The notes: generated from the sequence alone by a model not told the origin. Counted from the first letter of the stretch, positions 1 to 8,868 are shown. The stretch: DNA of 64,000 bases from Gammaproteobacteria bacterium UBA2675 (GCA_002354805.1 DEMH01000010.1:124001-188000), one strand, 5' to 3'. A program made the numbers and translations.

Positions 1-1395
1 GCCCAGCGTGTTGATGCCGGCGTCCGATGCCAGCCATGCGGGCAGGTTGAACAGGCTCCATGCATCCGCCACAAAGCCGAGCACAACAATCAGAATGACC
101 AGTCTGACACCCTTCATGATCGCGGGCAGGAATCCGTTCAGCCGATCCTCCAGCAAGGGGAAACGTGCCCGCGTTTCATCGCTTAACTGGAAACCACGAC
201 CCAGCAGCTGCCCCAGCACCACTGACAGGAACAGGCCCAGTCCGATAGCCACCAGCGTCTGCAATGAAGCGCGCAGCATAAAGGGCAGGGCATCTTCGGG
301 GCGCGCGATGGTCACCAGGGTCATCGCTGCCAGGTAGGCAATAGCCACCACGAACCAGCTTTTGCTCAGCATGCCCAGCAAGACGCGATTGAATGTCATT
401 TCAGCATTCTGGGAAAGCTCTGTGAGCTTGTCGGTAATACGGGCTTTATTCTGCAGAAGAATGGCCAGTGCGTACAGGAACGCCAGCAGCATCACAATCA
501 GGGCAGTCAATTTGCCGACGGCAGGCGTAAGCAATTCATTGGCCAGCGGCACCAGAAACAATATGCCGTAACCGATGAATCCAACCAGCCTGGACAGCCA
601 GGCGTGCCAGTAATGCGCCTGTTCGGCGCTCAGCGGCAGCATGCGGAGACCATCATTTCGGGCGGCAAACAATACTCTGATCAGTGCCCGCGTGATTTCG
701 ATGATTAGAAACGCATTCAGGAACAGCGACTGCTGAATGTCCATTTCGCCAGAGTTGCCAGGTACAAAAAGCGCAACCAGGTAGCCGCCCACATAGGCGA
801 GCGGGATCACTACAAAATCCAGCAGGGCGGCACCGCCCACGGCAATTGATTTGTGCAGCATACGACTGCCGCCAGTATCTTTGAGAGCCCATCGGTCAAT
901 CGCTGTGAACACCGGACGTGCCATCAGTCTCAACAGCAGGAATAGCGACACAGCCGCCGCGATGACAAGCAGCAGACCCATTGCTTCACTGGTCAGATTG
1001 TCGACCTGCACAGCCTGCTCGCCAGAGACCAGGTCAGTTATTGACTGGAAAGCCTCCATGGATTCAGCGACCAGATTCTGTGCCAGCTCACGTGTGGCGC
1101 CTGCGATTTCCTGCACCGGTGAGCCAGAGGCTTCTTCCTCGGTTGAAGGTTCATCTGTTGTCGGATCCTCGCCGGCTGCCAGGGCACGCAAGTCACTGAT
1201 TAGCTGCTCTCTGGCCTGCTGATCCTCGAGGATATCCGCGAGGTAGGCATAGGAATTGTCAGTACCGGAGTTGTTCTCGGTAGCGGTTTCTGCGGCCGTA
1301 GACAGCGCCGGCTGTGCGTTGGCGAGGCCAGCGACCATCAGTATGCAGAAACTGGCAAGGATGGCGATTATATTGGCCGGTGTCAGATGCGTCAC
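1..1395 (-). CDS. YbiO-like MscS-family mechanosensitive channel (3' end outside window)
   Basis: This gene runs off the left edge; 465 residues of its N-terminal part are visible. It starts with GTG behind a GGAG eight bases upstream, and an in-frame TAA a few codons earlier fixes the start. A signal-like hydrophobic segment (about residues 8-27, ending in ANA) is followed by a Glu/Thr-rich periplasmic linker and then by many membrane spans (near 140-156, 186-205 and onward). This layout, a long multi-span region before the MscS core, is that of the moderate-conductance channels such as E. coli YbiO. The pore-lining helix and beta domain that define MscS lie beyond the edge, so the family call rests on N-terminal architecture. 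The likely role is release of solutes on hypo-osmotic shock from the inner membrane. It is divergent from the padR operon. Confidence 0.65.
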   Translation of the reverse strand, partial: MTHLTPANIIAILASFCILMVAGLANAQPALSTAAETATENNSGTDNSYAYLADILEDQQAREQLISDLRALAAGEDPTTDEPSTEEEASGSPVQEIAGATRELAQNLVAESMEAFQSITDLVSGEQAVQVDNLTSEAMGLLLVIAAAVSLFLLLRLMARPVFTAIDRWALKDTGGSRMLHKSIAVGGAALLDFVVIPLAYVGGYLVALFVPGNSGEMDIQQSLFLNAFLIIEITRALIRVLFAARNDGLRMLPLSAEQAHYWHAWLSRLVGFIGYGILFLVPLANELLTPAVGKLTALIVMLLAFLYALAILLQNKARITDKLTELSQNAEMTFNRVLLGMLSKSWFVVAIAYLAAMTLVTIARPEDALPFMLRASLQTLVAIGLGLFLSVVLGQLLGRGFQLSDETRARFPLLEDRLNGFLPAIMKGVRLVILIVVLGFVADAWSLFNLPAWLASDAGINTLG

Positions 1396-1496
1396 TATGC
1401 GATCTCCATGTGGTCGTTATTTTCTACGTTGCAGATGCTGAACAAGCCTAAGGTCTGGCAAGCCAATTGGCAAATCTGCGGCTTCAGGCAAAGCGC

Positions 1497-1526
1497 TTGA
1501 CAATACTGTGTGACATACAGCATTAT
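1497..1526 (+). promoter_or_regulatory. sigma-70 promoter of the padR operon
   Basis: A perfect -35 (TTGACA, 1497-1502) is separated by 18 bases from a -10-like CATTAT (1521-1526), about 150 bases upstream of the padR start. The spacer and the expected +1 region are covered by two inverted repeats, which fits a repressed promoter. Confidence 0.6.
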
Positions 1527-1546
1527 TACTGTGTCGCGCACAGTAA
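1506..1546. promoter_or_regulatory. Two matching inverted repeats, candidate PadR operators
   Basis: Both repeats have the form CTGT-N7-ACAG. The first (1506-1520) lies in the promoter spacer. The second lies within a perfect 8-bp inverted repeat (TTACTGTG, 5-base spacer, CACAGTAA; 1526-1546) over the likely transcription start. Their centres are 23 bp apart, about two helical turns. PadR proteins usually repress their own operon through such sites; that PadR binds here is inference. Confidence 0.5.
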
Positions 1547-1676
1547 GCGAATGCCTAGCTCTGCTGATGCCGACTAAATTCAGCAGTAGCCGGGTACCTG
1601 GTTAAGTACGGATCTCTCGCGAGCTGGATCATGTAAGACAGCAGCCCTGAGGCAGAGTCCTTCAGAGAGGTAGCAA

Positions 1677-2012
1677 ATGAGTGAAGATCGTTTGGAGGCC
1701 ATGCGCCTTGAATTGCGGCGTGGCAGTCTGGCATTGATCGTGCTGACTGCGTTGCGTCAGGAGCATTATGGCTACTCACTGCGACAAAAACTGCAGGCTG
1801 ACGGACTGGCCATCGAAGAGGGCACTTTGTACCCCCTGGTGCGCCGGCTTGAGAGTCATGGCCTGCTGGACAGTCGCTGGAGTGATGAACAGGGCAGGCG
1901 GCGACGTTACTACAGGATGTCGGCAGATGGGCAGAAGGTTCTCAATGCATTGAAGCAGGAATGGCAGACACTCAACAAGGTCATGCACACCGTACAGGAG
2001 TCATCATCATGA
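1677..2012 (+). CDS. PadR-family transcriptional regulator
   Basis: This 111-residue protein is the length of the short PadR subfamily. It carries a winged helix-turn-helix: the motif around residues 28-60 contains the family's typical GYSL and EEGTLYPLVRRLE segments, the wing holds GRRRRYYR (about 77-84), and a C-terminal helix should form the dimer interface. The ATG follows a purine-rich AGAGAGG. PadR proteins are repressors that respond to small molecules or membrane stress. The stop codon overlaps the next start (ATGA), so translation is probably coupled to the HAAS membrane protein. PadR-HAAS pairs are a common two-gene unit in which the membrane protein is a likely signalling partner. 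Two inverted repeats in the upstream promoter are the obvious candidates for autoregulation. Confidence 0.85.
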   Translation: MSEDRLEAMRLELRRGSLALIVLTALRQEHYGYSLRQKLQADGLAIEEGTLYPLVRRLESHGLLDSRWSDEQGRRRRYYRMSADGQKVLNALKQEWQTLNKVMHTVQESSS

Positions 2013-2944
2013 ACTGGATTGATCGCTATGTGGCAGAAATCAAGCGCTACCTGCCAGCAAAAAATCGCGACGATGTCGCAGAAGAACTGCAGTCGCTACT
2101 GGAAGAGGAAGTACTTGAACTTGAGGCGGATCGCGAACGGCCGCTGACTGATGCGGAGTGGCATGACCTGCTGCGGGAGTTTGGACACCCCATGCAGGTG
2201 GCCACTCGCTACGGAGCAAGTGGCGTCTTGATCAGCGCGGCCCTGTTTCCCTTGTACAGAAAAGTGGTCGGCTATCTGCTCGCTGCCGTCGCAATGGTTT
2301 ACGTGCTGGCCATCACCTGGAGCATTGTGGCTGATGTTATCTGGGGGGTGATGGCGGACGCCCGCGCGGTCAATCTGGGTTTCGGATTTGGCGAGGCCTG
2401 GTCTTTTGCAGTCAACTGGCTGGTATTCATTACGCTTGGGTTTCATCTTGCAGATCGCTATGTGACTGATGCCGGTATTCTCAAGCGCTGGAACCCGGCT
2501 TCATTGCCACCCGCGCAGCTGGAGCGAGAGTCACTCAGCAGCAGTATTCTGGTGAGCATTCTGGTCGCGGTATGGCTGGTGATCCTGCATCGTCTGTCAC
2601 CTGAGTTCAGTGCGGCGGTATTGCTCGGTGAGCAGAACAATCGATTCATAACGCTGATTGCCTGGTTAAAAATTCAGGCCGTCTTGGTGCTGGCGGTTTA
2701 TCTGATGCTGCTGTTCAAGCCTCACTGGTCGCGAGGCAAACGCATGCTGGTCATGGTGTCAGATGCGCTGGCCGCATTCGGGATCGCCATATGTCTGTCG
2801 ATTCCTGCGGAAGCGTTGTTGCAAATATACCCGGAGCTTCCGGAGGCATTATTGCGCACTACCTCGATAGTTCTGTGGCTCTGGTTGCTGGGTCTGCTGG
2901 CGGATTTGCTGGTGCAGGGGTACAGGCTGATGCAGCGGCGCTGA
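2009..2944 (+). CDS. HAAS-domain multi-span membrane protein, PadR partner
   Basis: The ATG at 2009 overlaps the padR stop and follows ACAGGAG, so it is preferred to a longer in-frame reading that would begin inside padR. The 311-residue protein begins with a soluble region (1-68) resembling the PadR-associated HAAS domain: two acidic amphipathic helices and the phrase REFGHP (57-61 region). Several hydrophobic helices follow (near 72-105, 130-146, 185-200, 218-242, 255-270 and 287-306). No transporter or enzyme motif is recognisable. In known PadR/HAAS pairs the membrane protein is thought to sense envelope or lipid state, and its function here is inferred only from that pairing. A GC-rich hairpin at its 3' end separates it from the convergent gene. 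Confidence 0.7.
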   Translation: MNWIDRYVAEIKRYLPAKNRDDVAEELQSLLEEEVLELEADRERPLTDAEWHDLLREFGHPMQVATRYGASGVLISAALFPLYRKVVGYLLAAVAMVYVLAITWSIVADVIWGVMADARAVNLGFGFGEAWSFAVNWLVFITLGFHLADRYVTDAGILKRWNPASLPPAQLERESLSSSILVSILVAVWLVILHRLSPEFSAAVLLGEQNNRFITLIAWLKIQAVLVLAVYLMLLFKPHWSRGKRMLVMVSDALAAFGIAICLSIPAEALLQIYPELPEALLRTTSIVLWLWLLGLLADLLVQGYRLMQRR

Positions 2945-2961
2945 GTTTTTCTCGGCGCCGC
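2935..2961. terminator. Hairpin between convergent genes
   Basis: GCGGCGC (2935-2941) pairs perfectly with 2955-2961. The pairing continues inward through a T-G wobble and GAG/CTC to a TTTTT loop, giving 11 pairs and a five-base loop. No T-tract follows on either side, so it may stall polymerase or protect RNA ends rather than act as a strong intrinsic terminator. Confidence 0.4.
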
Positions 2962-2978
2962 CTGGCCCACCGCCCGGA

Positions 2979-3917
2979 TCAGCTTAGCAGTGATGAGGGT
3001 AGCTCTGGTATGCGCGCCACTATGACTTCACGTCGTGCCCGACTGATGCCATAAATGATTCGCTCGCCTCGGGCACTGCGGTCCCAGGCCCATGACTGAC
3101 CTTCAAACGGAACATCAATGGTGGTCACATACTCCAGCGTGACACCCTGTCTGGGCAGACGCAGTACATAAAGTTCGGCCGCGTCGTGGCCGGTCACATA
3201 CAGTAACCCGTCGTCGCCCCAGTCTCCGCCGGAACAGGCACTATCGCCCCAGGTCGCTACGATCTGGGGCGGAAACAGCCATGACTCCAGCATCTGCCAG
3301 TTGTCGTCGAACTTGCCCACGTGCGTCCAGCGCTGATCAAATCCCGGAGTGGTTCCATTGTCGTTGTAGTTGGCGAAACATGCCCACCAGAATCCCTGGT
3401 GCCGGACTGCCCAGGTCAGCGATCCAAGACGTATGCCAAGGCTGTAGGTCGCCACGGGTTGCAGGCTGTTTCTGTCATAGGTTTCCAGTGAACTGGCCAT
3501 TGGCAGTTGCGGAAAGTTAGAGTGCGCCACGACCAGTTCATCACCGTCGACCCAACCCGCATTCAGATGGATGATGGCACCATCTCGGGGTCCCATCCAT
3601 TCACTGACCAGCCCGCCTGTATCTTTGCGATGCTTGACCAGTGCATGATTGCCGATACCGTAGAAGTGATCTTCATCGACTGCCACGCCCTGATTGGCAT
3701 GGCTGATTTGCCAGCGTTGCAGTTCCTCAGCGACCAGGCCGTGTTTGGTGAGCCCGGGGATTGCTCCTGCTGCCGCGTCAGTTGACGCAGCCGCGGCAGG
3801 GCGGGCCAGACTTGTCACTCCGGTACCAATAGCGAGCGCACCAGCGGTAGCGCCCAGTGTCAGCAAGACCTGGCGACGAGTGACAGTCGCCTCGGGCATT
3901 GAGTTGTCATTCTGCAT
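2979..3917 (-). CDS. Tat-exported protein of unknown function, probable beta-propeller
   Basis: The 312-residue product starts with a twin-arginine signal (TRRQVLLTLG at 13-22, then a hydrophobic stretch ending ARPAAAA), so it should be exported folded to the periplasm. The body has no catalytic motif I recognise. It shows repeating strand-rich segments with Trp/Gly/Asp-rich turns (for example GDWGDDGLLYVTGHD), as in propeller or quinoprotein-like proteins. The ATG follows GGAGG located in the last codons of the upstream receptor gene, and only two bases separate the genes, so the two are co-transcribed and probably translationally coupled. A role in handling the receptor's ligand is inference. 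Tat export suggests a cofactor or rapid folding in the cytoplasm, but no cofactor-binding motif stands out. Confidence 0.6.
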   Translation of the reverse strand: MQNDNSMPEATVTRRQVLLTLGATAGALAIGTGVTSLARPAAAASTDAAAGAIPGLTKHGLVAEELQRWQISHANQGVAVDEDHFYGIGNHALVKHRKDTGGLVSEWMGPRDGAIIHLNAGWVDGDELVVAHSNFPQLPMASSLETYDRNSLQPVATYSLGIRLGSLTWAVRHQGFWWACFANYNDNGTTPGFDQRWTHVGKFDDNWQMLESWLFPPQIVATWGDSACSGGDWGDDGLLYVTGHDAAELYVLRLPRQGVTLEYVTTIDVPFEGQSWAWDRSARGERIIYGISRARREVIVARIPELPSSLLS

Positions 3918-3919
3918 AA

Positions 3920-6900
3920 TCAGAACCTCCGGGTGAACTGAATGTTCCAGCTGCGGCCGGACAACAGTGACTGGCTGACAGATGGGTTGTAACCAAAATT
4001 GTCTGATGACAGCGGTGGTTCTTTGTCGGTCAGGTTGATCACACCCACGCGCACGCGCGTGTCTCGCAGCAGGGGCGATGCAGAGTTGTCAAACTGGTAA
4101 CCCACGGTCAGGTTGTAGGTAACGAAGCTGTCGATTACACGGCGATAAACGGTTCTACCTTGGGTGAAGAATGGTTCGATGTAACCGGGCTGGCCCATAG
4201 ACTCGTAAACAGCCTGGGTAGTTGTAGCACCCGTGTCATGTGTCTCACCCACATGATAGATGCCCAGGCCGGCATTCCAGGACCCGTTGCGCCAGAAGAT
4301 ATTGCTGGTGCTGCGCCACTTGGCCGCGCCATTTCCATACAGCTGGTTGTTGATGGTTGGTTCGACGTTGGCAGGCGCCAGAGTGTCTTCAGCCTTGTTC
4401 AGGTATGCCCATTCGGAACTGAAAACCATGTCGCCAAACGACAGGCCTCTCAGTTCATATCGGAAGCCAAAGTCGACACCGCTGTGTTCGCTGGTCGACA
4501 GGTTCAGGAAGGGGCGGTTGCGGGAGAAAATTCGTCCGGCAGGTGCCACAGGATTATTGGGGTTGGCAGCGTTGTAGGCGGCAAACGCCGCGCGGTCTTC
4601 GGGGGTCAGCGCAAAACGCTCCACATCACGATCGCCCTTGTAGTTGGCTGTGCCGCTGCCCAGGTCAATCTGGTCGGCGGGTATACCTGCAGCCAGCTGC
4701 TGCTGAGTGTAAGCGCGCAACAGTGCGGTGTCACTTTCATTGATCTGCGCCACACTGCGCTGGCCCAGCAGATTGCTGCGACGAATACGCCACCAGTCAA
4801 CATTCATGGTGAGGCCATCCATGAATGGCACATCGAATACCAATCCTACCGTGTCACCTTTGGATTCCTGAGCCATCAGGTCCGGGTTGCCACCAAAATA
4901 GGTGCGCATGACGTAAGGGCCTTCATTGAGTGCAGGATTACGGTAGGCGTCGATATCACCGGCACCAGCGGTGATGGTCCAGCGCGGACTGGTATACAGG
5001 GCTGCCAGGCTGGGTGCCATGAATCCTTCATTGCGCGAAGCGCGCAACATCAACCAGTCGACAGGTTTCCAGTTGACGCCAACTTTTGGTTTTGTCGTGT
5101 TGCCAAAGTCACTGTAGTGCTCGGTGCGAGCCGACACATTGAGTTCCAGTCGGTTCATCAGCGGTATGTTGGCATCCTCATTAATCAGCGGAATCATCAC
5201 CTCAGCGAAGGCGCTGGTGACATCACGACGGCCAAATACATCAGGGCGTGGCGGGTGCAGCAGGAAATCGTTGTTTGTCGTATCCAGTCCCGAGCTGGCT
5301 GGGTTCTCGCCACTAAAAGGGGGGCGGATGTCTTCCAGATCTTCGCGACGGTGCTCGACTCCAAACGCCGCCATGACGTCACCGCCCCACCAGCTGAACA
5401 GAGTGCCTGAGGTTTTGGCGTCGAAGCTGGCGATGTAGCTTTGTGCTTCGCGCGCAAAGGTGTCGCTGAATGAATCGACAGTTGCCTGCGGATTGTTGTA
5501 AGGCGCATCGGCGACCACCGCATCACCCTGGACCCGGAATGTGTAACCAAACGGGTTATAGGCACTGGCATCAGTGCGACCGATGGCGTTCTGAAGCAGG
5601 CTTTCGCGCACGTCAGGGTAGGCTTCGTCGTTGCCGTTGACCTGGTTGTAGAATAACGAAGTTTCCCAGGTCCAGGTGGCGCCAAAAGAACCTTTCAGGC
5701 CAGTGGCAAAGCGCAAAACATCGGAATCGGTTGTGATAAGCTCTGGTGACAGCCCGGCCAGAGTCATCTGAGTAAAGCTGACCGTACGTGGCTGCCCAGT
5801 CAGTCGCGGCGTACCATCTGCGTTTGCTAAGCCGGCAGGGTGATAGAAACGCGACCCGTAAGGGTTGTAGGGATTGTCGATCGGCATGACCATCAGCTTG
5901 TCAGAGGTTGGTGCATTTAGTGCCAGTGGCTGCCGTTTCATGGTCGACTCAGCCATGTAGTATCCAACTTCTGCGAATACTGTGACAGAAGGTGAAATGT
6001 CGTATTCACCAGCCAGGTAGGCATTGCCGCGTTTCACTTCCGGTGACGCGAAACCAAACTGGTTCAGGTCCAGGAAAAATTCGGGGTTATTGGCGCGTGA
6101 AGGGGCACTGTTGGTCAAAGTTGGCGTGCCGTCCACCGGTCTAAAGTAGTTATTTGCTGTGCTGCTGCCAACGCGGAATGTGGGCCAGTAGCCTCGCGCT
6201 GAGCGTCCATCAAAACTGCCACCCAGGTTGTTGAATGGGGCTGGTACCTTGTCGCTGTTAAAGGAAGTACGGCTGAAATCCCTTTCAGTCAGGGCAATGC
6301 TGTCCCGGTTTAAAGCTTCAATGCTTCCAATGAAGCGACCGCGGCCGTTAGCCAGATCCGTGGAACCAAAAGTCAGAGCCAACTGCGTGTTCTCTCCGCC
6401 GCCATGTTCTGTACCGCCTTGCTGCAGTGAAACTTCCACGCCATCAAACTCGCGCTTCATGATGTAGTTTATGACACCGCCCACGGCATCTGAACCATAT
6501 ATTGAGGATGCGCCATCGCGCAGAACTTCAATGCGTTCAACTCCCTGTGTCGGCAACTGGTTAACGTTGACTGCCTGTGACAGGCCTGCTGTCATCGGGT
6601 TGATTGACATACGTCTGCCATTGACCAGAATCAGTGTTGCTGTGGCACCCATATTGCGCAGATTGATGTTTGCGTTATCGCCACGTGCACCCGACGACCC
6701 GAGGCGAGTCTCGTTCTCTGGCAGGTTTACCACCGACGGTAAAGACGTGAGCAGATCAACGGGCAGAACAGCTGCCCTGACTTCCATGGCTTCTTCGCCA
6801 ATAACTGACACAGGTACGGTGCCATCGTTTTCGGCACGGCGGATGTTTGAGCCGGTCACCACCACTTCCTGAATTTCAGGGGCAGCGTTGCTTGCCGGGG

Positions 6901-7060
6901 TTTGTGCAATGGCAGCAGAACCCGCTACAAGCAGCAGGCCGGTCACACTAAGCTGCACCAGCATTGCCAGTGGTTTCTTGCTGAAACCTGGAATATTCAG
7001 GAATCTTGTGGTCTCCATGGAGACTGAGGTTTCTGCCATGTGTGGGAATGGCTTGTTCAT
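3920..7060 (-). CDS. TonB-dependent outer-membrane receptor
   Basis: This is a 1046-residue receptor. An N-terminal extension precedes a signal sequence ending AIA at about residue 52. The TonB box region (EVVVTGSNIRR) and a plug domain follow; the plug has the usual LILVNGRRM and EVLRDGASSIYGSDAVGGVINY phrases. A large beta-barrel ends in a terminal aromatic (FTRRF), as needed for outer-membrane insertion. Length and plug wording resemble the large carbohydrate- or peptide-type receptors more than siderophore receptors, but the ligand is unknown. The start ATG has GGAG eight bases upstream. The Tat-exported protein follows after two bases and is the only evident partner. No TonB, sugar-degrading enzyme or regulator lies alongside to reveal the substrate. 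Confidence 0.9.
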   Translation of the reverse strand: MNKPFPHMAETSVSMETTRFLNIPGFSKKPLAMLVQLSVTGLLLVAGSAAIAQTPASNAAPEIQEVVVTGSNIRRAENDGTVPVSVIGEEAMEVRAAVLPVDLLTSLPSVVNLPENETRLGSSGARGDNANINLRNMGATATLILVNGRRMSINPMTAGLSQAVNVNQLPTQGVERIEVLRDGASSIYGSDAVGGVINYIMKREFDGVEVSLQQGGTEHGGGENTQLALTFGSTDLANGRGRFIGSIEALNRDSIALTERDFSRTSFNSDKVPAPFNNLGGSFDGRSARGYWPTFRVGSSTANNYFRPVDGTPTLTNSAPSRANNPEFFLDLNQFGFASPEVKRGNAYLAGEYDISPSVTVFAEVGYYMAESTMKRQPLALNAPTSDKLMVMPIDNPYNPYGSRFYHPAGLANADGTPRLTGQPRTVSFTQMTLAGLSPELITTDSDVLRFATGLKGSFGATWTWETSLFYNQVNGNDEAYPDVRESLLQNAIGRTDASAYNPFGYTFRVQGDAVVADAPYNNPQATVDSFSDTFAREAQSYIASFDAKTSGTLFSWWGGDVMAAFGVEHRREDLEDIRPPFSGENPASSGLDTTNNDFLLHPPRPDVFGRRDVTSAFAEVMIPLINEDANIPLMNRLELNVSARTEHYSDFGNTTKPKVGVNWKPVDWLMLRASRNEGFMAPSLAALYTSPRWTITAGAGDIDAYRNPALNEGPYVMRTYFGGNPDLMAQESKGDTVGLVFDVPFMDGLTMNVDWWRIRRSNLLGQRSVAQINESDTALLRAYTQQQLAAGIPADQIDLGSGTANYKGDRDVERFALTPEDRAAFAAYNAANPNNPVAPAGRIFSRNRPFLNLSTSEHSGVDFGFRYELRGLSFGDMVFSSEWAYLNKAEDTLAPANVEPTINNQLYGNGAAKWRSTSNIFWRNGSWNAGLGIYHVGETHDTGATTTQAVYESMGQPGYIEPFFTQGRTVYRRVIDSFVTYNLTVGYQFDNSASPLLRDTRVRVGVINLTDKEPPLSSDNFGYNPSVSQSLLSGRSWNIQFTRRF

Positions 7061-7104
7061 GTTGTGGACTCCAAAGGCGTGGTTTAAATAGCCTGATTTC
7101 TAAT

Positions 7105-7156
7105 TTCCGGAGAGGGCCGGAAGTAATGTTTTTCGATCCGGCCGGGTGCCGGAAGC
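7105..7156. repeat. Cluster of CCGGAA inverted and direct repeats in the receptor leader
   Basis: TTCCGG (7105-7110), six bases, then CCGGAA (7117-7122) form a perfect inverted repeat. About 16 bases further on come CCGGCCGG and another CCGGAA. The cluster lies 45-95 bases upstream of the receptor start on the minus strand, where it could be an operator or a leader-RNA hairpin. No regulator is assigned. Confidence 0.35.
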
Positions 7157-7332
7157 TATGGAGATTAGACTGACTTGGTGACAGATCAGTGGCGGTTATG
7201 TGGCAGTGCAATGAATGTTTTGTGAATGACAGATTGGTGACGGGAAGGGCGCTCGCAACTAGGGACAGTCCAGATAATTAAAGGTATTATTCGCGGCAAG
7301 ACACTTTCTTTCGCAGCATTGGCAGGCAATTC

Positions 7333-7872
7333 ATGGCGACAAAACCGAGTATTCACAAGTTCATGATTGCCCTCAGTGATCTGGACAGGGAGTATTATGA
7401 CTCCCTCAACCTGACGGTTGCCAGGCACCCATCAGAGACGCTTGAGCGCATGCTGGTCCGGGTGCTGGCCTACTGCTGCAATGCCTCTGACAGCCTGGTT
7501 TTCTGTAAGGGGCTCAGTGACACAGATGAGCCTGACGTCTGGGCAAAAGACCTTAATGGCGGTATTGCGCTCTGGATCGATGTGGGTGAACCGGCTTTCG
7601 ACCGTATCAAGAAGGCCAGCCGTCTGGCGCGCGACGTCAAGGTTTACGCATTCAACACCAAATCTTCTGTCTGGTGGAGCCAGCAGCAGCAAGAGTTCGC
7701 CGGGCTCAGGATATCGGTCAGTCGATTCCCCTGGGCGCCTCTTCAGCAACTGGCAGAGGTCATGCAGCGAACCATGGATATGTCAGTAACAATCTCTGGG
7801 GATACGGTCTATGTTGCCGCCGAATCAGGCGAGTACGAGTTTGCGCTGGAAGTCCTGCAGACAGTCAACTAG
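7333..7872 (+). CDS. yaeQ: YaeQ family protein
   Basis: At 179 residues it matches the usual YaeQ length. It shows the family's hallmark phrases: LTVARHPSET (27-36), an ERMLVRVLAY helix, DEPDVWAKD, the ALWIDVGEP strand, and IKKASR followed by the YAFN strand and SVWW. YaeQ is a compact alpha/beta protein with a PD-(D/E)XK nuclease-like fold. E. coli YaeQ was once linked to RfaH-independent transcription, but its true role is unsettled. The ATG follows a GGCAGG. It stands alone with its own upstream region, divergent from the TonB receptor and followed after 41 bases by a crotonase gene on the same strand. Confidence 0.85.
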   Translation: MATKPSIHKFMIALSDLDREYYDSLNLTVARHPSETLERMLVRVLAYCCNASDSLVFCKGLSDTDEPDVWAKDLNGGIALWIDVGEPAFDRIKKASRLARDVKVYAFNTKSSVWWSQQQQEFAGLRISVSRFPWAPLQQLAEVMQRTMDMSVTISGDTVYVAAESGEYEFALEVLQTVN

Positions 7873-7913
7873 ACCAATGATTTTAACGGGTGGATACAGC
7901 AAGGGGCCAGGTC

Positions 7914-8735
7914 ATGCATATTGAGGGAATCAGGGAAAACAGAGTCGCAGTGAGTCTGAAAGACGGAGTCGCCCATGTGCGCCTGAACCGTCCGGACAAG
8001 CGCAACGCACTGGACGATGATCTGTTTTTGTCACTGGCAGCGGCTGGCGAAGCACTGAAAAACATGTCCGGGCTGAGAGCTGTTGTATTGTCCGGAGAAG
8101 GGGAGTCGTTCTGCGCCGGGCTCGATTTTGCCTCGTTCAAGGGAATGTCTGAGCGTGACGGAGAGACCTCCACAATCGGCACCATGGTGTCCAGTGACGC
8201 CATCACGCATCTCGCCCAGCAGGTCTGCTGGGTATGGCAGGAAGTGCCGGTGCCGGTAATCGCTTCACTGCATGGACATGCGCTCGGTGGAGGCATGCAG
8301 ATCGCAATGGGCGCAGATATTCGTATTGCCCACCCGGAAACCCAGTTGTCCGTCCGCGAAGTCTACTGGGGCCTGATCCCCGATATGACAGGTACACTGA
8401 TGCTGGGCAGTCTGGTGCGGCCGGATGTCGCGCGCGAGCTGGTATACACAGCACGTGTGCTGCCGGCAGCGGAAGGGCATGGTCTGGGACTGGTCACGCG
8501 CCTGTCAGATGAGCCTCTGGTGGAAGCGCAGGCGCTGGCTGCAGAAATTGCCAGTCGCAGTCCGGATGCCGTCAGAGCCGCCAAACGTTTGCTGACGCGA
8601 CAGCTCAAGCAGCAGGCTGCAGAACAGTTTGCGGCCGAACGGGAAGAAATTCATCGCCTGATTGGTTCAGCCAACCAGAACGAGGCAGTGGCGGCCTACT
8701 TTCAGAAGCGGGCACCAAAATTTAAGGATAACTGA
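7914..8735 (+). CDS. Enoyl-CoA hydratase/isomerase (crotonase) family protein
   Basis: The 273-residue crotonase-fold enzyme acts on a CoA thioester. The oxyanion-hole segments are clear: FCAGLDFASF near residue 70 and HGHALGGGMQIAMGADIRIA near 120. The catalytic-Glu loops read SVREVYWGLIPDMTG; the first Glu is present, whereas the second position common in true hydratases appears to be Asp. Hydratase, isomerase or hydrolase activity therefore cannot be chosen. ATG at 7914 is preferred to an earlier in-frame GTG at 7890 because AAGGGG precedes it at suitable distance. It lies alone between yaeQ and a tRNA gene, with no beta-oxidation genes nearby. Confidence 0.8.
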   Translation: MHIEGIRENRVAVSLKDGVAHVRLNRPDKRNALDDDLFLSLAAAGEALKNMSGLRAVVLSGEGESFCAGLDFASFKGMSERDGETSTIGTMVSSDAITHLAQQVCWVWQEVPVPVIASLHGHALGGGMQIAMGADIRIAHPETQLSVREVYWGLIPDMTGTLMLGSLVRPDVARELVYTARVLPAAEGHGLGLVTRLSDEPLVEAQALAAEIASRSPDAVRAAKRLLTRQLKQQAAEQFAAEREEIHRLIGSANQNEAVAAYFQKRAPKFKDN

Positions 8736-8781
8736 GCAGTCTGCTGATCTGTGAGGCTGATCTGCGAGAATGAAGGGAAGA

Positions 8782-8868
8782 TGGTACCGGAGGCCGGACT
8801 CGAACCGGCACGCTTTTAAGGGCATCGGATTTTGAATCCGACGTGTCTACCAATTTCACCACTCCGGC
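8782..8868 (-). tRNA. tRNA-Leu (anticodon CAA)
   Basis: This 87-base tRNA has a long variable arm, as expected for leucine. The acceptor stem GCCGGAG pairs with CTCCGGT (one G-U), the anticodon loop TTCAAAA presents CAA, the T arm has GGTTCGAGTCC, and the CCA end is encoded. It reads UUG leucine codons. Confidence 0.95.

Noticed and set aside
1506..1546. LexA boxes on the padR promoter
   Set aside because: The gammaproteobacterial LexA consensus is CTGT-N8-ACAG; both repeats here have N7 spacing, and no SOS gene follows.
4160..5410. 416-codon open frame on the plus strand within the TonB receptor gene
   Set aside because: It is antisense to a complete receptor with plug and barrel signatures and shows no protein motif.
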